DNA from: Oscillatoria sp. FACHB-1407
GTDB taxonomy: Bacteria > Cyanobacteriota > Cyanobacteriia > Elainellales > Elainellaceae
Assembly: GCF_014697545.1 (NCBI RefSeq)
Contig: NZ_JACJSA010000024.1
Span: forward strand, 62,001-126,000
Reading direction: 5' to 3'
DNA: 64,000 bases
Positions within the stretch are counted from its first letter, which is position 1. Each line of letters begins with the position of its first letter. The notes under the pieces are model-generated. The model was not told the origin of the DNA. It did not search any database and saw only the letters and a list, made by a program, of their open reading frames with translations. The position numbers and the translations under genes were made by a program. This document shows positions 7,008 to 15,257 of the stretch, in pieces.

Positions 7008-9623
7008 ATGGGCACAAGCTTAGAACAACAAGCTGCCGTCTGCCTGGCTCAAGCTGATTACGCAGGGGCGATCGCGCTCTATAGTCAGGCGATCGAGGCG
7101 AATTCAACTCTCAGAAGCAACTACTGGTATTTAGGCTTAGCTCATGTGCTGGATGGAGATAGCTGGGAGGCACAGGCAGTATGGCTGTCAGTCTTGACCA
7201 ACGCCACCCCAGAAGAAGTCGATGGCTGGACGGCAGAACTGCGAGACATTTTGATAGAAGCGGCGCAGACATCTACAGATGCCGCCCGATTGCAACAAGC
7301 CACCCAGATTTATGAGCAAATTTTGGAACTGGATGAAGAACAGGCACCTGTTCACGACCAACTGGGTCAGGTGTTGGCATTACAAGGCAGATTAGAAGAA
7401 GCGATCGCCTGTTGGCGGCGGGCAATTGAGTTAGCTCCTGATTGCGTGAACACATATCTACAACTGGCAGACGTTCTACAAAAGATAGAGCTGTTTGAGG
7501 AAGCCGCTTCTTACTATTTCAACTTCCTGAACCGAGTCTCTAATGATTGGTATGCTACTTACAATTTAGGGCTTTGTTTGTTGCATCTAAATCGCTCAGA
7601 CGATGCTATTTTCTATCTCAATCAGAGCATTCAGTTAAACCCTAATTTTGTCCCTCAATACGGGGATTTAGGCATCGCCTGGTTAAAGAAAACTGATCTC
7701 AAAAAAGCAATTTCGTGTTGGCATCAAGCGATCGCCATAAACCCTGATTTCGCGCAGTACTACATTGCCTGGGCAGACTCATTAAATCAGGAATCTCGGC
7801 TCGATCAAGCTACTGCAATGAATGCCGATCTTCTACGGGGATTGCTCCATCAACCAGAGTCCCTTGAAACCTACCTTGCCCTGGGCAAACTGCTAGCAAA
7901 TCACACCGCTCTAGAGAAGATGGGGATTTCGGATCAGGTTGCAATCGCGGCGTTTGAGACGGCTTTAGAGTATGATCCCAATTCTGCTGAGGCATATTTA
8001 GAGTTGGGAAAACAACGATTGAAACTGGGTCAAGTCGATCAGGCGATCGCTGCATTTAAACAAGCCCTAAGCCTTGAATCTGGCAGTTCAGAAATTCTCT
8101 TAGAGATGGGTAAAGCCTTGGTACAAAACTATCAATTGGAGGAGGCGATCACTTGTTATGAGAGAGTCATTGAGAGCAATGCAAACTTGACAGAGGTCTA
8201 TTTTCACCTGGGGGATGCGTTGTCCTTAAAGGGAGATAAACAAGCCGCCATCAGAGCTTATCAACAGAAAATACAACACCAACCAGAAGCATATGATACC
8301 TATGATGCTTACTTTCGGTTAGGCGTTTTGTTTGCAGAGCAGGGACAGCTTTCAGAGGCGATCGCCCATTTCAATCAGGCAATCAAATTAGCCCCTCGAT
8401 TAGCACACGCTGTTCATACCATTTGGGAAAAACTTCAGCACAAACAGCCCAGTTTGGACTTGCGATCGCTGCCTTTGCCAGTTGATCCGCCCGATGGTTT
8501 CTATGAATCAACAGAGGAATGGGCGATCGCTCATCAATTAGAGAAAAGCCATTACTTCCCAGTTCATTTCAATCATCCCATCCAACTCAAACCACCCCAA
8601 ACATTGGAACCCAGTATTGATTTGCGTTTTCGCTTTGGGGAGGTTTTAGAATTACCAAATTCCTTTGTGGCGATCGTTCCACAAGGACGTTATTGGATCG
8701 ATGAGTGGAACCGTACGGCAGTCATAACATCGGATAATAAACTATTAGGAGATGTGTCACCTGACTTTCCTATTTTGAGTCCAAATCATCCTGACAAACA
8801 TCCCAGCAAGCACTCTGCCTTGACCGTTCAAAAATTACCTTTTATACAACCTATTGCAGGAACGGTTGCTGTATTATCAGCCCTCTTTAATGATGCCTAT
8901 TTTCACTGGATGTTTGATGTTCTTCCTCGGCTAGAACTCATCCGTTCTAGTGGAATAGATCTTGCAAAAATTGATTATTTTCTAGTTAATCAAAGCCTTA
9001 CCTTTCAGCAGGAAAGCTTAGCCCAACTGGGTATTTTATCAAGTCAAATTTTAGAACCGAAAGATTATCCTCACATTAGAGCTGATCAACTAATCGTTCC
9101 CTCGTTTCCAGGAACAATTTCCTGGATGCCTGAATGGACGTGCCATTTTCTCCAACATCTCTTCTTAGATAACACTCTAATAGCTCAAACTAAACCCATT
9201 GAACGGCTTTATATCACCCGTCATCAAACGAGTAATCGTCGTGTGATTAATGAGGCTGAAGTCATCGAGGTATTGGAGCAGTTTGGGTTTCAAAGTGTGG
9301 CTTTAGAATCGATGACCATTGCTGAACAGGCTGCCCTAATTCACCATGCCAAAGTAATTGTTGCTCCCCACGGTGGAGGCTTGACCAACATTGTGTTCTG
9401 CCAACCGGGAACAAAGATTATTGAATTGTTCTCCCCCAACTATGTCTATTCGTGTTACTGGTTTATTAGTAATTTGCTCCAATTTGAGCACTATTACTTG
9501 TTGGGCGAAGTTCCTTTAGGGTTTCAATTCAATCATCTCCTGCATCCAAATGCTCGGACAGAGGATATATTAATCAACATTACTCGATTGACCGATACAT
9601 TGAGGTTGGCAAATGTTATCTAG
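7008..9623 (+). CDS. TPR protein fused to a GT61-type glycosyltransferase
   Basis: 871 residues. Residues about 1-470 are tetratricopeptide repeats (recurrent 34-residue units such as AIACWRRAIELAPDC and AIAAFKQALSLESGS). The C-terminal part (about 520-871) matches the GT61/DUF563 glycosyltransferase family: FNDAYFHWMFDVLPRLELI, YITRHQTSNRRVIN and the late VAPHGGGLTNIVFCQPGTKIIELFSP. The enzyme should transfer a sugar to a glycan or protein; donor and acceptor cannot be read from sequence. The ATG gives the first TPR directly. A second TPR-glycosyltransferase of a different family follows after 27 bases, so the two are probably co-transcribed. Confidence 0.85.
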   Translation: MGTSLEQQAAVCLAQADYAGAIALYSQAIEANSTLRSNYWYLGLAHVLDGDSWEAQAVWLSVLTNATPEEVDGWTAELRDILIEAAQTSTDAARLQQATQIYEQILELDEEQAPVHDQLGQVLALQGRLEEAIACWRRAIELAPDCVNTYLQLADVLQKIELFEEAASYYFNFLNRVSNDWYATYNLGLCLLHLNRSDDAIFYLNQSIQLNPNFVPQYGDLGIAWLKKTDLKKAISCWHQAIAINPDFAQYYIAWADSLNQESRLDQATAMNADLLRGLLHQPESLETYLALGKLLANHTALEKMGISDQVAIAAFETALEYDPNSAEAYLELGKQRLKLGQVDQAIAAFKQALSLESGSSEILLEMGKALVQNYQLEEAITCYERVIESNANLTEVYFHLGDALSLKGDKQAAIRAYQQKIQHQPEAYDTYDAYFRLGVLFAEQGQLSEAIAHFNQAIKLAPRLAHAVHTIWEKLQHKQPSLDLRSLPLPVDPPDGFYESTEEWAIAHQLEKSHYFPVHFNHPIQLKPPQTLEPSIDLRFRFGEVLELPNSFVAIVPQGRYWIDEWNRTAVITSDNKLLGDVSPDFPILSPNHPDKHPSKHSALTVQKLPFIQPIAGTVAVLSALFNDAYFHWMFDVLPRLELIRSSGIDLAKIDYFLVNQSLTFQQESLAQLGILSSQILEPKDYPHIRADQLIVPSFPGTISWMPEWTCHFLQHLFLDNTLIAQTKPIERLYITRHQTSNRRVINEAEVIEVLEQFGFQSVALESMTIAEQAALIHHAKVIVAPHGGGLTNIVFCQPGTKIIELFSPNYVYSCYWFISNLLQFEHYYLLGEVPLGFQFNHLLHPNARTEDILINITRLTDTLRLANVI

Positions 9624-9650
9624 TTCACAATTTGTCGGTTAATTGATGAC

Positions 9651-11435
9651 ATGGATTTAGTGAACTTACACCAACAGGCAGCGCAGCATTTCGTGCAAAA
9701 CCAGTATGCGGAGGCGATCGCTCTCTATGAGCAGGGCATTGAAAGTTCCCCACAGGAAACCTCGCTCTATTGGCATTTGGGTTTAGCTATCCTGCTGCAA
9801 GGCGATGAATTTGCGGCACAATCTACTTGGTTGTCCATCTTGAGCCAGGATGATCCGGAGCAAAGCCAAAGCTTAGCGTATGAATTAATTGCAGTCCTGG
9901 AAAACGCTGCTCAACAACGGTTACAATACGCTGACTTTGTTGCTGCCGAAAAGATTTGTCGGCAGATTTTAGAGTTGGATACAACCCATGAGCAAGCTGC
10001 TCTCAATTTAGGGGATGTGTTGTTTAAACAGGGCAAGTTGGATGAGGCGATCGCTTGCTATCAACACCTACTTCAACTGAAGCCAAACGACACCCATCTC
10101 TATAACAACCTGGGAGTTTTGTTTGACTTACAAGGACAATTTCAAGAGGCAATGGAGTGCTATCGAGCCATCATTGCTATCGACCCCAATAACGCCACCG
10201 CTTATTACAACTTGGGGCAATTGTTAGAGCAACAGGGTCAGTCTGATGAAGCGATCGCTCACTATCAAACGGTGATTCAATTGCAACCTGATAATGTAGC
10301 TTCCTACTACAATCTGGGGCACCTACTCGATCGGCATGGACGATTAGAAGAGGCGATCGCGTATTATCGAGTCTTGATTACGATTGACCCCGATTCGCCC
10401 AAAGCGTATAGCTATCTAGGCTTTGCCTTGAGCCAACAAGGAAAGTTTGATGCAGCGATGGCTGCCTATCAACAGGCGTTAGACCTTAACCCTGATGACC
10501 CCGAAACACACTGGTACAAAGCCTTCTTGCTGTTGCAGTTGGGCAACTTGACACAGGGATTTGCTGAGTTTGAATGGCGTTGGCAATTGCCGGGGGCAAC
10601 CAAACCTCACTTCAGCGTTCCCCAGTGGGATGGCTCACCCTTGCAGGGACGCACCATTCTGCTACACACCGAGTATGGGTTTGGCGATACGATTCAATTC
10701 ATTCGCTACGTTGATTGGGTTGCAGAGAGGGGAGGAAGCGTGATTGTTCAGTGTCCTCCGTCCCTGGTTCGCCTCCTATCCTCCATGCCCTCGATTCAAC
10801 ACGTGATCCCCATGGGAATGGAGTTACCTGCCTTCGACGTTTACGCTCCCTTGCTCAGCCTGCCACACCTTTTCAAGACAACGCTGGATACTATTCCCCA
10901 ACAGATCCCCTATCTGGCACCTCCTACCCAGGGCACGTTTACCCTCGAAGCCCCCCAAAACACACACCTTAAGGTGGGGATCGCCTGGGCAGGCAACCCC
11001 GATTACCCCAGAGATCACAGTCGCTCCTGTTCACTCCAAGAGTTTGCCAATTTACTAACAACCCCAAAAGTCGCCTTTTACAGTCTGCAAAAGGGAGAGC
11101 GGGTCGCAGAATTAGTTGATTTGCCCGATGCGATCGCCATTCAGGACTTGAGCGGATTATTGAATGACTTTGCCAATACAGCAGGGGCGATCGCCCAACT
11201 CGATCTGGTGATTACCACCGACACAGCAGTGGCTCATCTCGCAGGCGCATTAGGTAAACCCGTGTGGGTGCTGCTTTCGTTTGTTCCCGATTGGCGGTGG
11301 TTGCTCGATCGCGAGGATAGCCCCTGGTATCCCACCATGCGCCTGTTTCGCCAGTCACAACTGGGAGACTGGGCAGGGGTGTTTGACCGAGTAACGCAGG
11401 CATTACAACAGCGGTTGATCGAGTCAGGGCTTTAA
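9651..11435 (+). CDS. TPR protein with a GT9/GT41-like C-terminal glycosyltransferase domain
   Basis: 594 residues. The N-terminal ~310 residues are TPR units (DEAIACYQHLLQLKPND, EAMECYRAIIAIDPNN, EAIAHYQTVIQLQPDN, EEAIAYYRVLITIDPDS). The C-terminal part has LLHTEYGFGDTIQFIRYVDW and TTDTAVAHLAGALGKPVWVLL, the pattern of the heptosyltransferase-like (GT9) domain found behind TPRs in many cyanobacterial proteins. The first ~80 residues, with the layout AQHFVQNQYAEAIALYEQGI, parallel those of the preceding gene, showing common ancestry of the N-terminal modules. It probably works with its neighbour in surface glycan or protein glycosylation (inference). Confidence 0.82.
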   Translation: MDLVNLHQQAAQHFVQNQYAEAIALYEQGIESSPQETSLYWHLGLAILLQGDEFAAQSTWLSILSQDDPEQSQSLAYELIAVLENAAQQRLQYADFVAAEKICRQILELDTTHEQAALNLGDVLFKQGKLDEAIACYQHLLQLKPNDTHLYNNLGVLFDLQGQFQEAMECYRAIIAIDPNNATAYYNLGQLLEQQGQSDEAIAHYQTVIQLQPDNVASYYNLGHLLDRHGRLEEAIAYYRVLITIDPDSPKAYSYLGFALSQQGKFDAAMAAYQQALDLNPDDPETHWYKAFLLLQLGNLTQGFAEFEWRWQLPGATKPHFSVPQWDGSPLQGRTILLHTEYGFGDTIQFIRYVDWVAERGGSVIVQCPPSLVRLLSSMPSIQHVIPMGMELPAFDVYAPLLSLPHLFKTTLDTIPQQIPYLAPPTQGTFTLEAPQNTHLKVGIAWAGNPDYPRDHSRSCSLQEFANLLTTPKVAFYSLQKGERVAELVDLPDAIAIQDLSGLLNDFANTAGAIAQLDLVITTDTAVAHLAGALGKPVWVLLSFVPDWRWLLDREDSPWYPTMRLFRQSQLGDWAGVFDRVTQALQQRLIESGL

Positions 11436-11475
11436 CCACAGGAGTTGCAGCCCGTTATCGTGATGAACGATTATG

Positions 11476-11635
11476 CCTAATCTAATGTCAATTCGGGTTA
11501 AGCACCTGGCGAAGCAATTCACAGAGTACGAAAATCAAGGGTTTGCCGAACCGATATTAGGTCGGTCTTGCTCTTGTAGCTGCGGTTTCAACCGCCAAGA
11601 TCCGGATCCCAAACTCAGGTGAATTTACGAAGAGG
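11476..11635. repeat. MITE-like dispersed repeat, copy A
   Basis: About 150-160 bases that align, as the reverse complement, along their whole length with 22294-22472. Matching blocks include the end (AATGTCAATTCGGGTTAAG against AACGTCAGTTTGGTTTAAG), the CCTGG-GAA-AATTC segment, the hairpin GAACCGA...GTCGGT, the block GCGGTTTCAACCGCC and the other end GAATTTACG. This copy lacks about 38 bases (one hairpin) that copy B carries and has a ~9-base extra segment near its right end. The ends are imperfect inverted repeats. There is no ORF inside, as expected for a non-autonomous element. Confidence 0.7.
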
Positions 11636-11665
11636 CGAGTCCCCAAAAGCCACGGAATAATTGCA

Positions 11666-11893
11666 ATGGCACAGACGATTCAAGCCCATCTGATCAAGCT
11701 GTCTGAGTTAAAGAACAAATTTGGGTTACCGCTGGTTCGCGATCCATGATTTTTCCCAGAGTGGACAGGTACGACGGCAGAAATCAGCGAGTTAGAGCAA
11801 TTCTGGCTGGATCGGGTGCAGACTAACTTCACGTCATTACTCGAAGATCCACTTGTATTGGAGAACAGTTTAGTCTTTCCTGCTTTCTTGTAA
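11666..11893 (+). pseudogene. Truncated, stop-interrupted remnant of a conserved cyanobacterial nuclease-like gene
   Basis: Translation from the ATG gives MAQTIQAHLIKLSELKNKFG..., then an in-frame TGA (11747-11749) after 27 residues. The same frame then continues sensibly (FFPEWTGTTAEISELEQFWLDRVQTNF...) to a TAA at 11891. From memory this matches the N terminus of a common cyanobacterial protein of about 200 residues often annotated as a restriction endonuclease or type I restriction subunit R-like protein; the C-terminal nuclease part is absent. Its 3' end runs into the tail of the converging methyltransferase gene, and the MITE-like repeat lies 30 bases upstream. Both the premature stop and the truncation indicate a dead gene; the family name is from recall. 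Confidence 0.6.
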
Positions 11894-13120
11894 CGTCCAC
11901 ATTCCCGTATCGAGTTGTGTGATGCGTTGGTGGCGAAATTGCTCCAGGGAGACGATCGCCAGATGGTCGGCTTGCGCCTGAGCGATCGCCTCTTCAGACT
12001 CACAAGACAATTTCAGTCGGGCATGAAGTTGGAGCCGTAACACCTGCCACTGAAACGGTTTTAATTTGCCGGTGAGGGAGATTCCGGGTTCCTCTGTCAC
12101 CTCAGAGGCTTGCTCAGCCAACAGTTCCATCAGCAGGCTTGAAATTAGGAGTCCCGCATCCTCTTCCGCGATCGCCGTGGTATCAATTAGCAGAGCAACT
12201 TCGGCGCGATCGGGATGGGCCATCACCGCTTCAATAATAGGAGACAGAGCAGATTGAATTTCCGCTTCAGAAGCCGACCAATCGGGGAAGACAATCAGGT
12301 TTAGGCTACGAAGATTTTTGAATACTCCATAAATCTGATCAAAGGCATCTCGGCTCAGGGTTTCACTGATGGGTTTGTGATAAGTGAGGGGAGTCGCCGG
12401 AACATCCAGTGTTAATTTGAATGGCTCAACTTGTTTAGTTAATTCGATCACCGCCAGCCCATTGCCATAGGGATAGACCCATCCATAATCGGTTTCTGCC
12501 ATAGCTTCTGGTTGGGTTTGAAGCCATAGTTGCCGGGGATTAAGCTCCACTAATTCGGTGGCAATTCGCTGAAAGTAACTCGTGCTAATTGCAGGTGCCG
12601 GAATGCCATAGGTTGAGGTCAATAAGTTGAGATAGTCCTGGCTAAATTGGATATACCAACCCCCATCCAACAACTTACCAAAAGGCACTGTTACGAGTGC
12701 TTTGCCCGCTGGTTCTAACAGGTCATAAATTTTGGCGATCGCCTTCAAAGGTGCTTCAAAGTCGTGATCTTCAGCATGTCCGGCATAGCCTTGACCAACA
12801 TGCTCGACCGTAGAAATGCAAACGATCGCATCAAACTTTTCAGCCGAAGGTAACTCCATTAAGTCGATATTCTCGACTCCTAAAGCCACCTCAAACTTGT
12901 CAATAATTCGGCGCGATCGCAACCCCAGATAGTCACTTAAGGCATTCTCATAATTCGAGAGAACGTTGCCAATTTCTAACAGGTTTTGTCGCTTCTCAAG
13001 CTGCGCCAGAAACATAAATGCAATGGGAATTTCTACTGACCGTTCTGCCAAATTATTTTGGTCAATGCGGTTGTAATACAGCGGTTTCCCGTTCCACAAA
13101 AATGTATTTTTCCAGCGCAT
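11870..13120 (-). CDS. SAM-dependent methyltransferase-like protein with C-terminal accessory domain
   Basis: 416 residues. The first ~220 resemble a class I methyltransferase (LLEIGNVLSNY as motif I, KFDAIVCISTVEHVG as motif IV, then LLEPAGKALVTVPFG). The motif I glycine pattern is EIGN rather than ExGxGxG, so SAM binding may be unusual. Residues about 265-400 form a separate module (NLIVFPDWSASEAEIQSALSP..., LLIDTTAIAEEDAGLLISSL...) that I recall from cyanobacterial TPR/glycosyltransferase proteins. That fits the TPR-glycosyltransferase genes just to the left. The stop codon side overlaps the remnant gene on the other strand by 24 bases. Confidence 0.7.
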   Translation of the reverse strand: MRWKNTFLWNGKPLYYNRIDQNNLAERSVEIPIAFMFLAQLEKRQNLLEIGNVLSNYENALSDYLGLRSRRIIDKFEVALGVENIDLMELPSAEKFDAIVCISTVEHVGQGYAGHAEDHDFEAPLKAIAKIYDLLEPAGKALVTVPFGKLLDGGWYIQFSQDYLNLLTSTYGIPAPAISTSYFQRIATELVELNPRQLWLQTQPEAMAETDYGWVYPYGNGLAVIELTKQVEPFKLTLDVPATPLTYHKPISETLSRDAFDQIYGVFKNLRSLNLIVFPDWSASEAEIQSALSPIIEAVMAHPDRAEVALLIDTTAIAEEDAGLLISSLLMELLAEQASEVTEEPGISLTGKLKPFQWQVLRLQLHARLKLSCESEEAIAQAQADHLAIVSLEQFRHQRITQLDTGMWTLQESRKD

Positions 13121-13132
13121 AATTCACTGCTC

Positions 13133-13408
13133 TTACTCAGAGGTTTCAGTCCCAGGCATCCCGTCATCGGCTGTATCACCTGTGACGGGATCAATATACT
13201 GACTTTCGATGAGAAACGCACCCCTGGTAAAGCGAACCCCCCAATATCCACCCGGTCGTCGATCTAAAACTGTGCCCTCTTCGCCCACTTGAATGACATT
13301 GGGAGGACGCAGCATCGGCATCGACTCTGCCGTTTTGACATAGGGGGGTAGGGCAATCACTCGGACGCGATCGCCAACGGCAAACTCTTTTTCCTTGGCT
13401 TCAGACAT
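13133..13408 (-). CDS. sipA: SipA, NblS-interacting regulatory protein
   Basis: 91 residues from the ATG at 13408; a longer reading exists upstream but its added residues are not protein-like. The core FAVGDRVRVIALPPYVKTAESMPMLRPP followed by GEEGTVLDRRPGGYWGVRF is the SH3-barrel DUF3148/SipA family. In cyanobacteria SipA binds the histidine kinase NblS (Hik33), which controls high-light and nutrient-stress genes (family knowledge). The tail after residue 70 (YIDPVTGDTADDGMPGTETSE) is a short acidic, probably disordered extension. The gene ends 12 bases before the methyltransferase gene that follows it on the same strand. Confidence 0.85.
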   Translation of the reverse strand: MSEAKEKEFAVGDRVRVIALPPYVKTAESMPMLRPPNVIQVGEEGTVLDRRPGGYWGVRFTRGAFLIESQYIDPVTGDTADDGMPGTETSE

Positions 13409-13495
13409 AGGGCTGTTGGTGTAATAAATAGGCTCGATGTGGATTGTAAATGTTGCCCGGCACCAACAACCCATCTATCTTGTCACGGTGAGTTT

Positions 13496-14683
13496 TTAAG
13501 GAACCTGCCAGGCGCGATCGTGGTACTGATCAGGCTCAGCGTAGGGGTCAACCGCAGCGTGCCCATGACCATGATCGTGTCCGTGAGCATGCCCGTGGCT
13601 GTGACCATGATCGTGCCCATGACCATGATCGTGCCCATGACCGTGATCGTGCCCATGACCATGATCGTGCCCATGACTGTGATCGTGCCCATGACCATGA
13701 TCGTGCCCATGACCATGCCCGTGGTCATGCCCGTGAGCATGACTATGCCCATGATCATGCCCGTGAGTTACCCCATTTTGGACAGCTGCTAAACGAAACT
13801 TACACATCTCGCAGTTCATCTGCACCTGCCCCAGTTGGGTTTCAATCTCGCGATCGCGCAACACTGCCATCAATTGAGGATGCATTCCCATTTCAGGGAG
13901 ACAGGTCATGGAGATCTCAGGGTATTGCTCCTGCTGCTGCGCTGTGATGTCAAAGATTTTTTTGACCAGTGCTCCAGTAAAGAGGAAATAGGGCAAAACG
14001 ATGATGCGTTTGGGGTTGTACAGGCGGGCACGGCGGAAGCCTTCTTCTAAGCGTGGGTGAGTGATGCCGATAAAGCAAATTTCAACGGTGCTGTAGCCAC
14101 TACCCTCCCAGAGAATGCGAGCCAGCTTGAAAACATCGCCATTGGCATCAGGGTCACTGGCTCCCCGTCCGACAAACAGCAGCACCGTGTCAGCACGAGA
14201 GATACCGTTGGGATTCCAGCGGGGTTGATCTAACTCGGCAAGGCGCGATCGCCACAGGTCTAAAATCCCAGGGGTGATACCAAAATGCCGCCCATAGTGG
14301 AAGGTAACCTGGGGATGCCGTTGTCGGGCGCGATCCAGTTCGTTAGTGACATCAAATTTGTTGTGGCGTGCGGCAAAGAGCAACACGGGCAAGACTGACA
14401 AATCGGTGTAGCCCTGTTCAACGCAGAGATCGACTCCCTGCTGGATGCTCGGCTCGGTCAACTCCAAAAAGCAAGGAACCACAGGACGGGAGGTGTCGAG
14501 TGCCTGATACGCTGTTGCAAAATCAAGCAAGCTTTGCCGTCCGTCGTTGTCTCGACTGCCATGCCCCACCAGCAAGACGGGACGCTGAATCGGCAGTGGG
14601 GGCAATATAATTTCCTCGGATGAGGCAAAATCCAACGGATGGGTTACGGAAAAAGAAGTGGAATGTTCGGTAGGAATCGTCAT
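13496..14683 (-). CDS. cbiX: Sirohydrochlorin cobaltochelatase CbiX, long form with Fe-S motif and His-rich tail
   Basis: 395 residues. Two CbiX chelatase repeats are visible ([18 protein letters not shown]... and [19 protein letters not shown]...), inserting cobalt into sirohydrochlorin for cobalamin synthesis. Near residue 305 the sequence MNCEMC is the MxCxxC motif known to hold a 4Fe-4S cluster in CbiX-long of Bacillus megaterium. It is followed by about 60 residues that are almost pure His/Gly/Asp (HGHDHGH units), a metal-storage tail. The start was placed at the ATG at 14683, behind a GGAG ribosome-binding site. The longer upstream reading frame runs through the cobalamin riboswitch RNA and is not real protein. 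Product feedback by cobalamin is therefore expected. Confidence 0.9.
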   Translation of the reverse strand: MTIPTEHSTSFSVTHPLDFASSEEIILPPLPIQRPVLLVGHGSRDNDGRQSLLDFATAYQALDTSRPVVPCFLELTEPSIQQGVDLCVEQGYTDLSVLPVLLFAARHNKFDVTNELDRARQRHPQVTFHYGRHFGITPGILDLWRSRLAELDQPRWNPNGISRADTVLLFVGRGASDPDANGDVFKLARILWEGSGYSTVEICFIGITHPRLEEGFRRARLYNPKRIIVLPYFLFTGALVKKIFDITAQQQEQYPEISMTCLPEMGMHPQLMAVLRDREIETQLGQVQMNCEMCKFRLAAVQNGVTHGHDHGHSHAHGHDHGHGHGHDHGHGHDHSHGHDHGHGHDHGHGHDHGHGHDHGHSHGHAHGHDHGHGHAAVDPYAEPDQYHDRAWQVP

Positions 14684-14697
14684 TGGGAAATTAAACT

Positions 14698-14885
14698 CCT
14701 TTCCTGTGCGACGCAGGAAATAGAGTGAATAAGCAGCCCGGCGGCATCCTGGCTCGTAGTTTGGAATCACAAGATAAAGCAGGCGATCGCACTCATCTTC
14801 GATTGAAAGCCCGTTGATCCTTGCTACATTACAGTTGCGGCACAGCACCGGAATTAAACCGGACTTTCCCGACAGAGCTACTGTT
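14698..14885 (-). promoter_or_regulatory. Cobalamin (AdoCbl-type) riboswitch upstream of cbiX
   Basis: Read on the minus strand the leader has the class hallmarks in order: GGGAAAGTCCGG...TTCCGG (14850-14870), the near-invariant GCCGCAACTGTAA (B12-box core, 14829-14841) and GAGCCAGGATGCCGCC (14740-14755). These are followed by a hairpin TTTCCTG...CAGGAAA (14700-14720) that directly abuts the GGAG ribosome-binding site (14696-14699). That layout suggests control of translation initiation: cobalamin binding would restrict ribosome access to cbiX. The motif match is direct; the mechanism is inferred. Confidence 0.9.
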
Positions 14886-15035
14886 CACTAGTGCTCCGTT
14901 ATCTTACCCTATTGGCGATCGCCCCAAAATGCCGGGAGTGGGGAGCCGCAAGAAAAAGGCTGAAGGATGAAGGCTCAAGGCTAAAAGAATTCCAATCTAT
15001 AGCCATCCTAATTTGATTCATGAAAAAGTTTGAGA

Positions 15036-15103
15036 TATGGTCAATGGTCAATCGTTAATCGTCAATCGTCAATCGTCAATCGTCAATGGTCAATCGTCAA
15101 TAG
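15036..15103. repeat. Heptanucleotide tandem repeat (GTCAATC type)
   Basis: About nine copies of a 7-base unit (GTCAATC, with GTCAATG and GTTAATC variants) lie in the 370-base gap between the chelatase leader and the K+ channel gene. The same unit in reverse complement (GATTGAC) forms the array at 27495-27655. Further right in the same gap, a second 7-base motif (CTTTAGC, near 15186-15208) is followed by a pyrimidine-only stretch up to 15255. Such short tandemly repeated heptamers (STRR) are known from filamentous cyanobacteria. Confidence 0.75.
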
Positions 15104-15257
15104 TTGCTGACCATACACAAATGACGCATGAAAGAGTAGGTTTCACGATCGATTTAGAACTGCTATATGATGCATCTTTCTTCCTTCAGCCTTTAGCCTT
15201 TAGCCTTTTCTTTTTTTCTTCTTCCTTTTTCCCTCTTCTTTTTTCTTTCTTCTGAAT

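Noticed and set aside
13439-13792. Plus-strand frame rich in VPMTMI repeats
   Set aside because: It is the antisense reading of the His-rich tail of CbiX.
14684-14848. 55-codon N-terminal extension of CbiX
   Set aside because: These codons are the cobalamin riboswitch; the ribosome-binding site lies after them.
15036-15103. Possible CRISPR array
   Set aside because: Period is 7 bases with no unique spacers; it is a simple tandem repeat. The same applies to 27495-27655.
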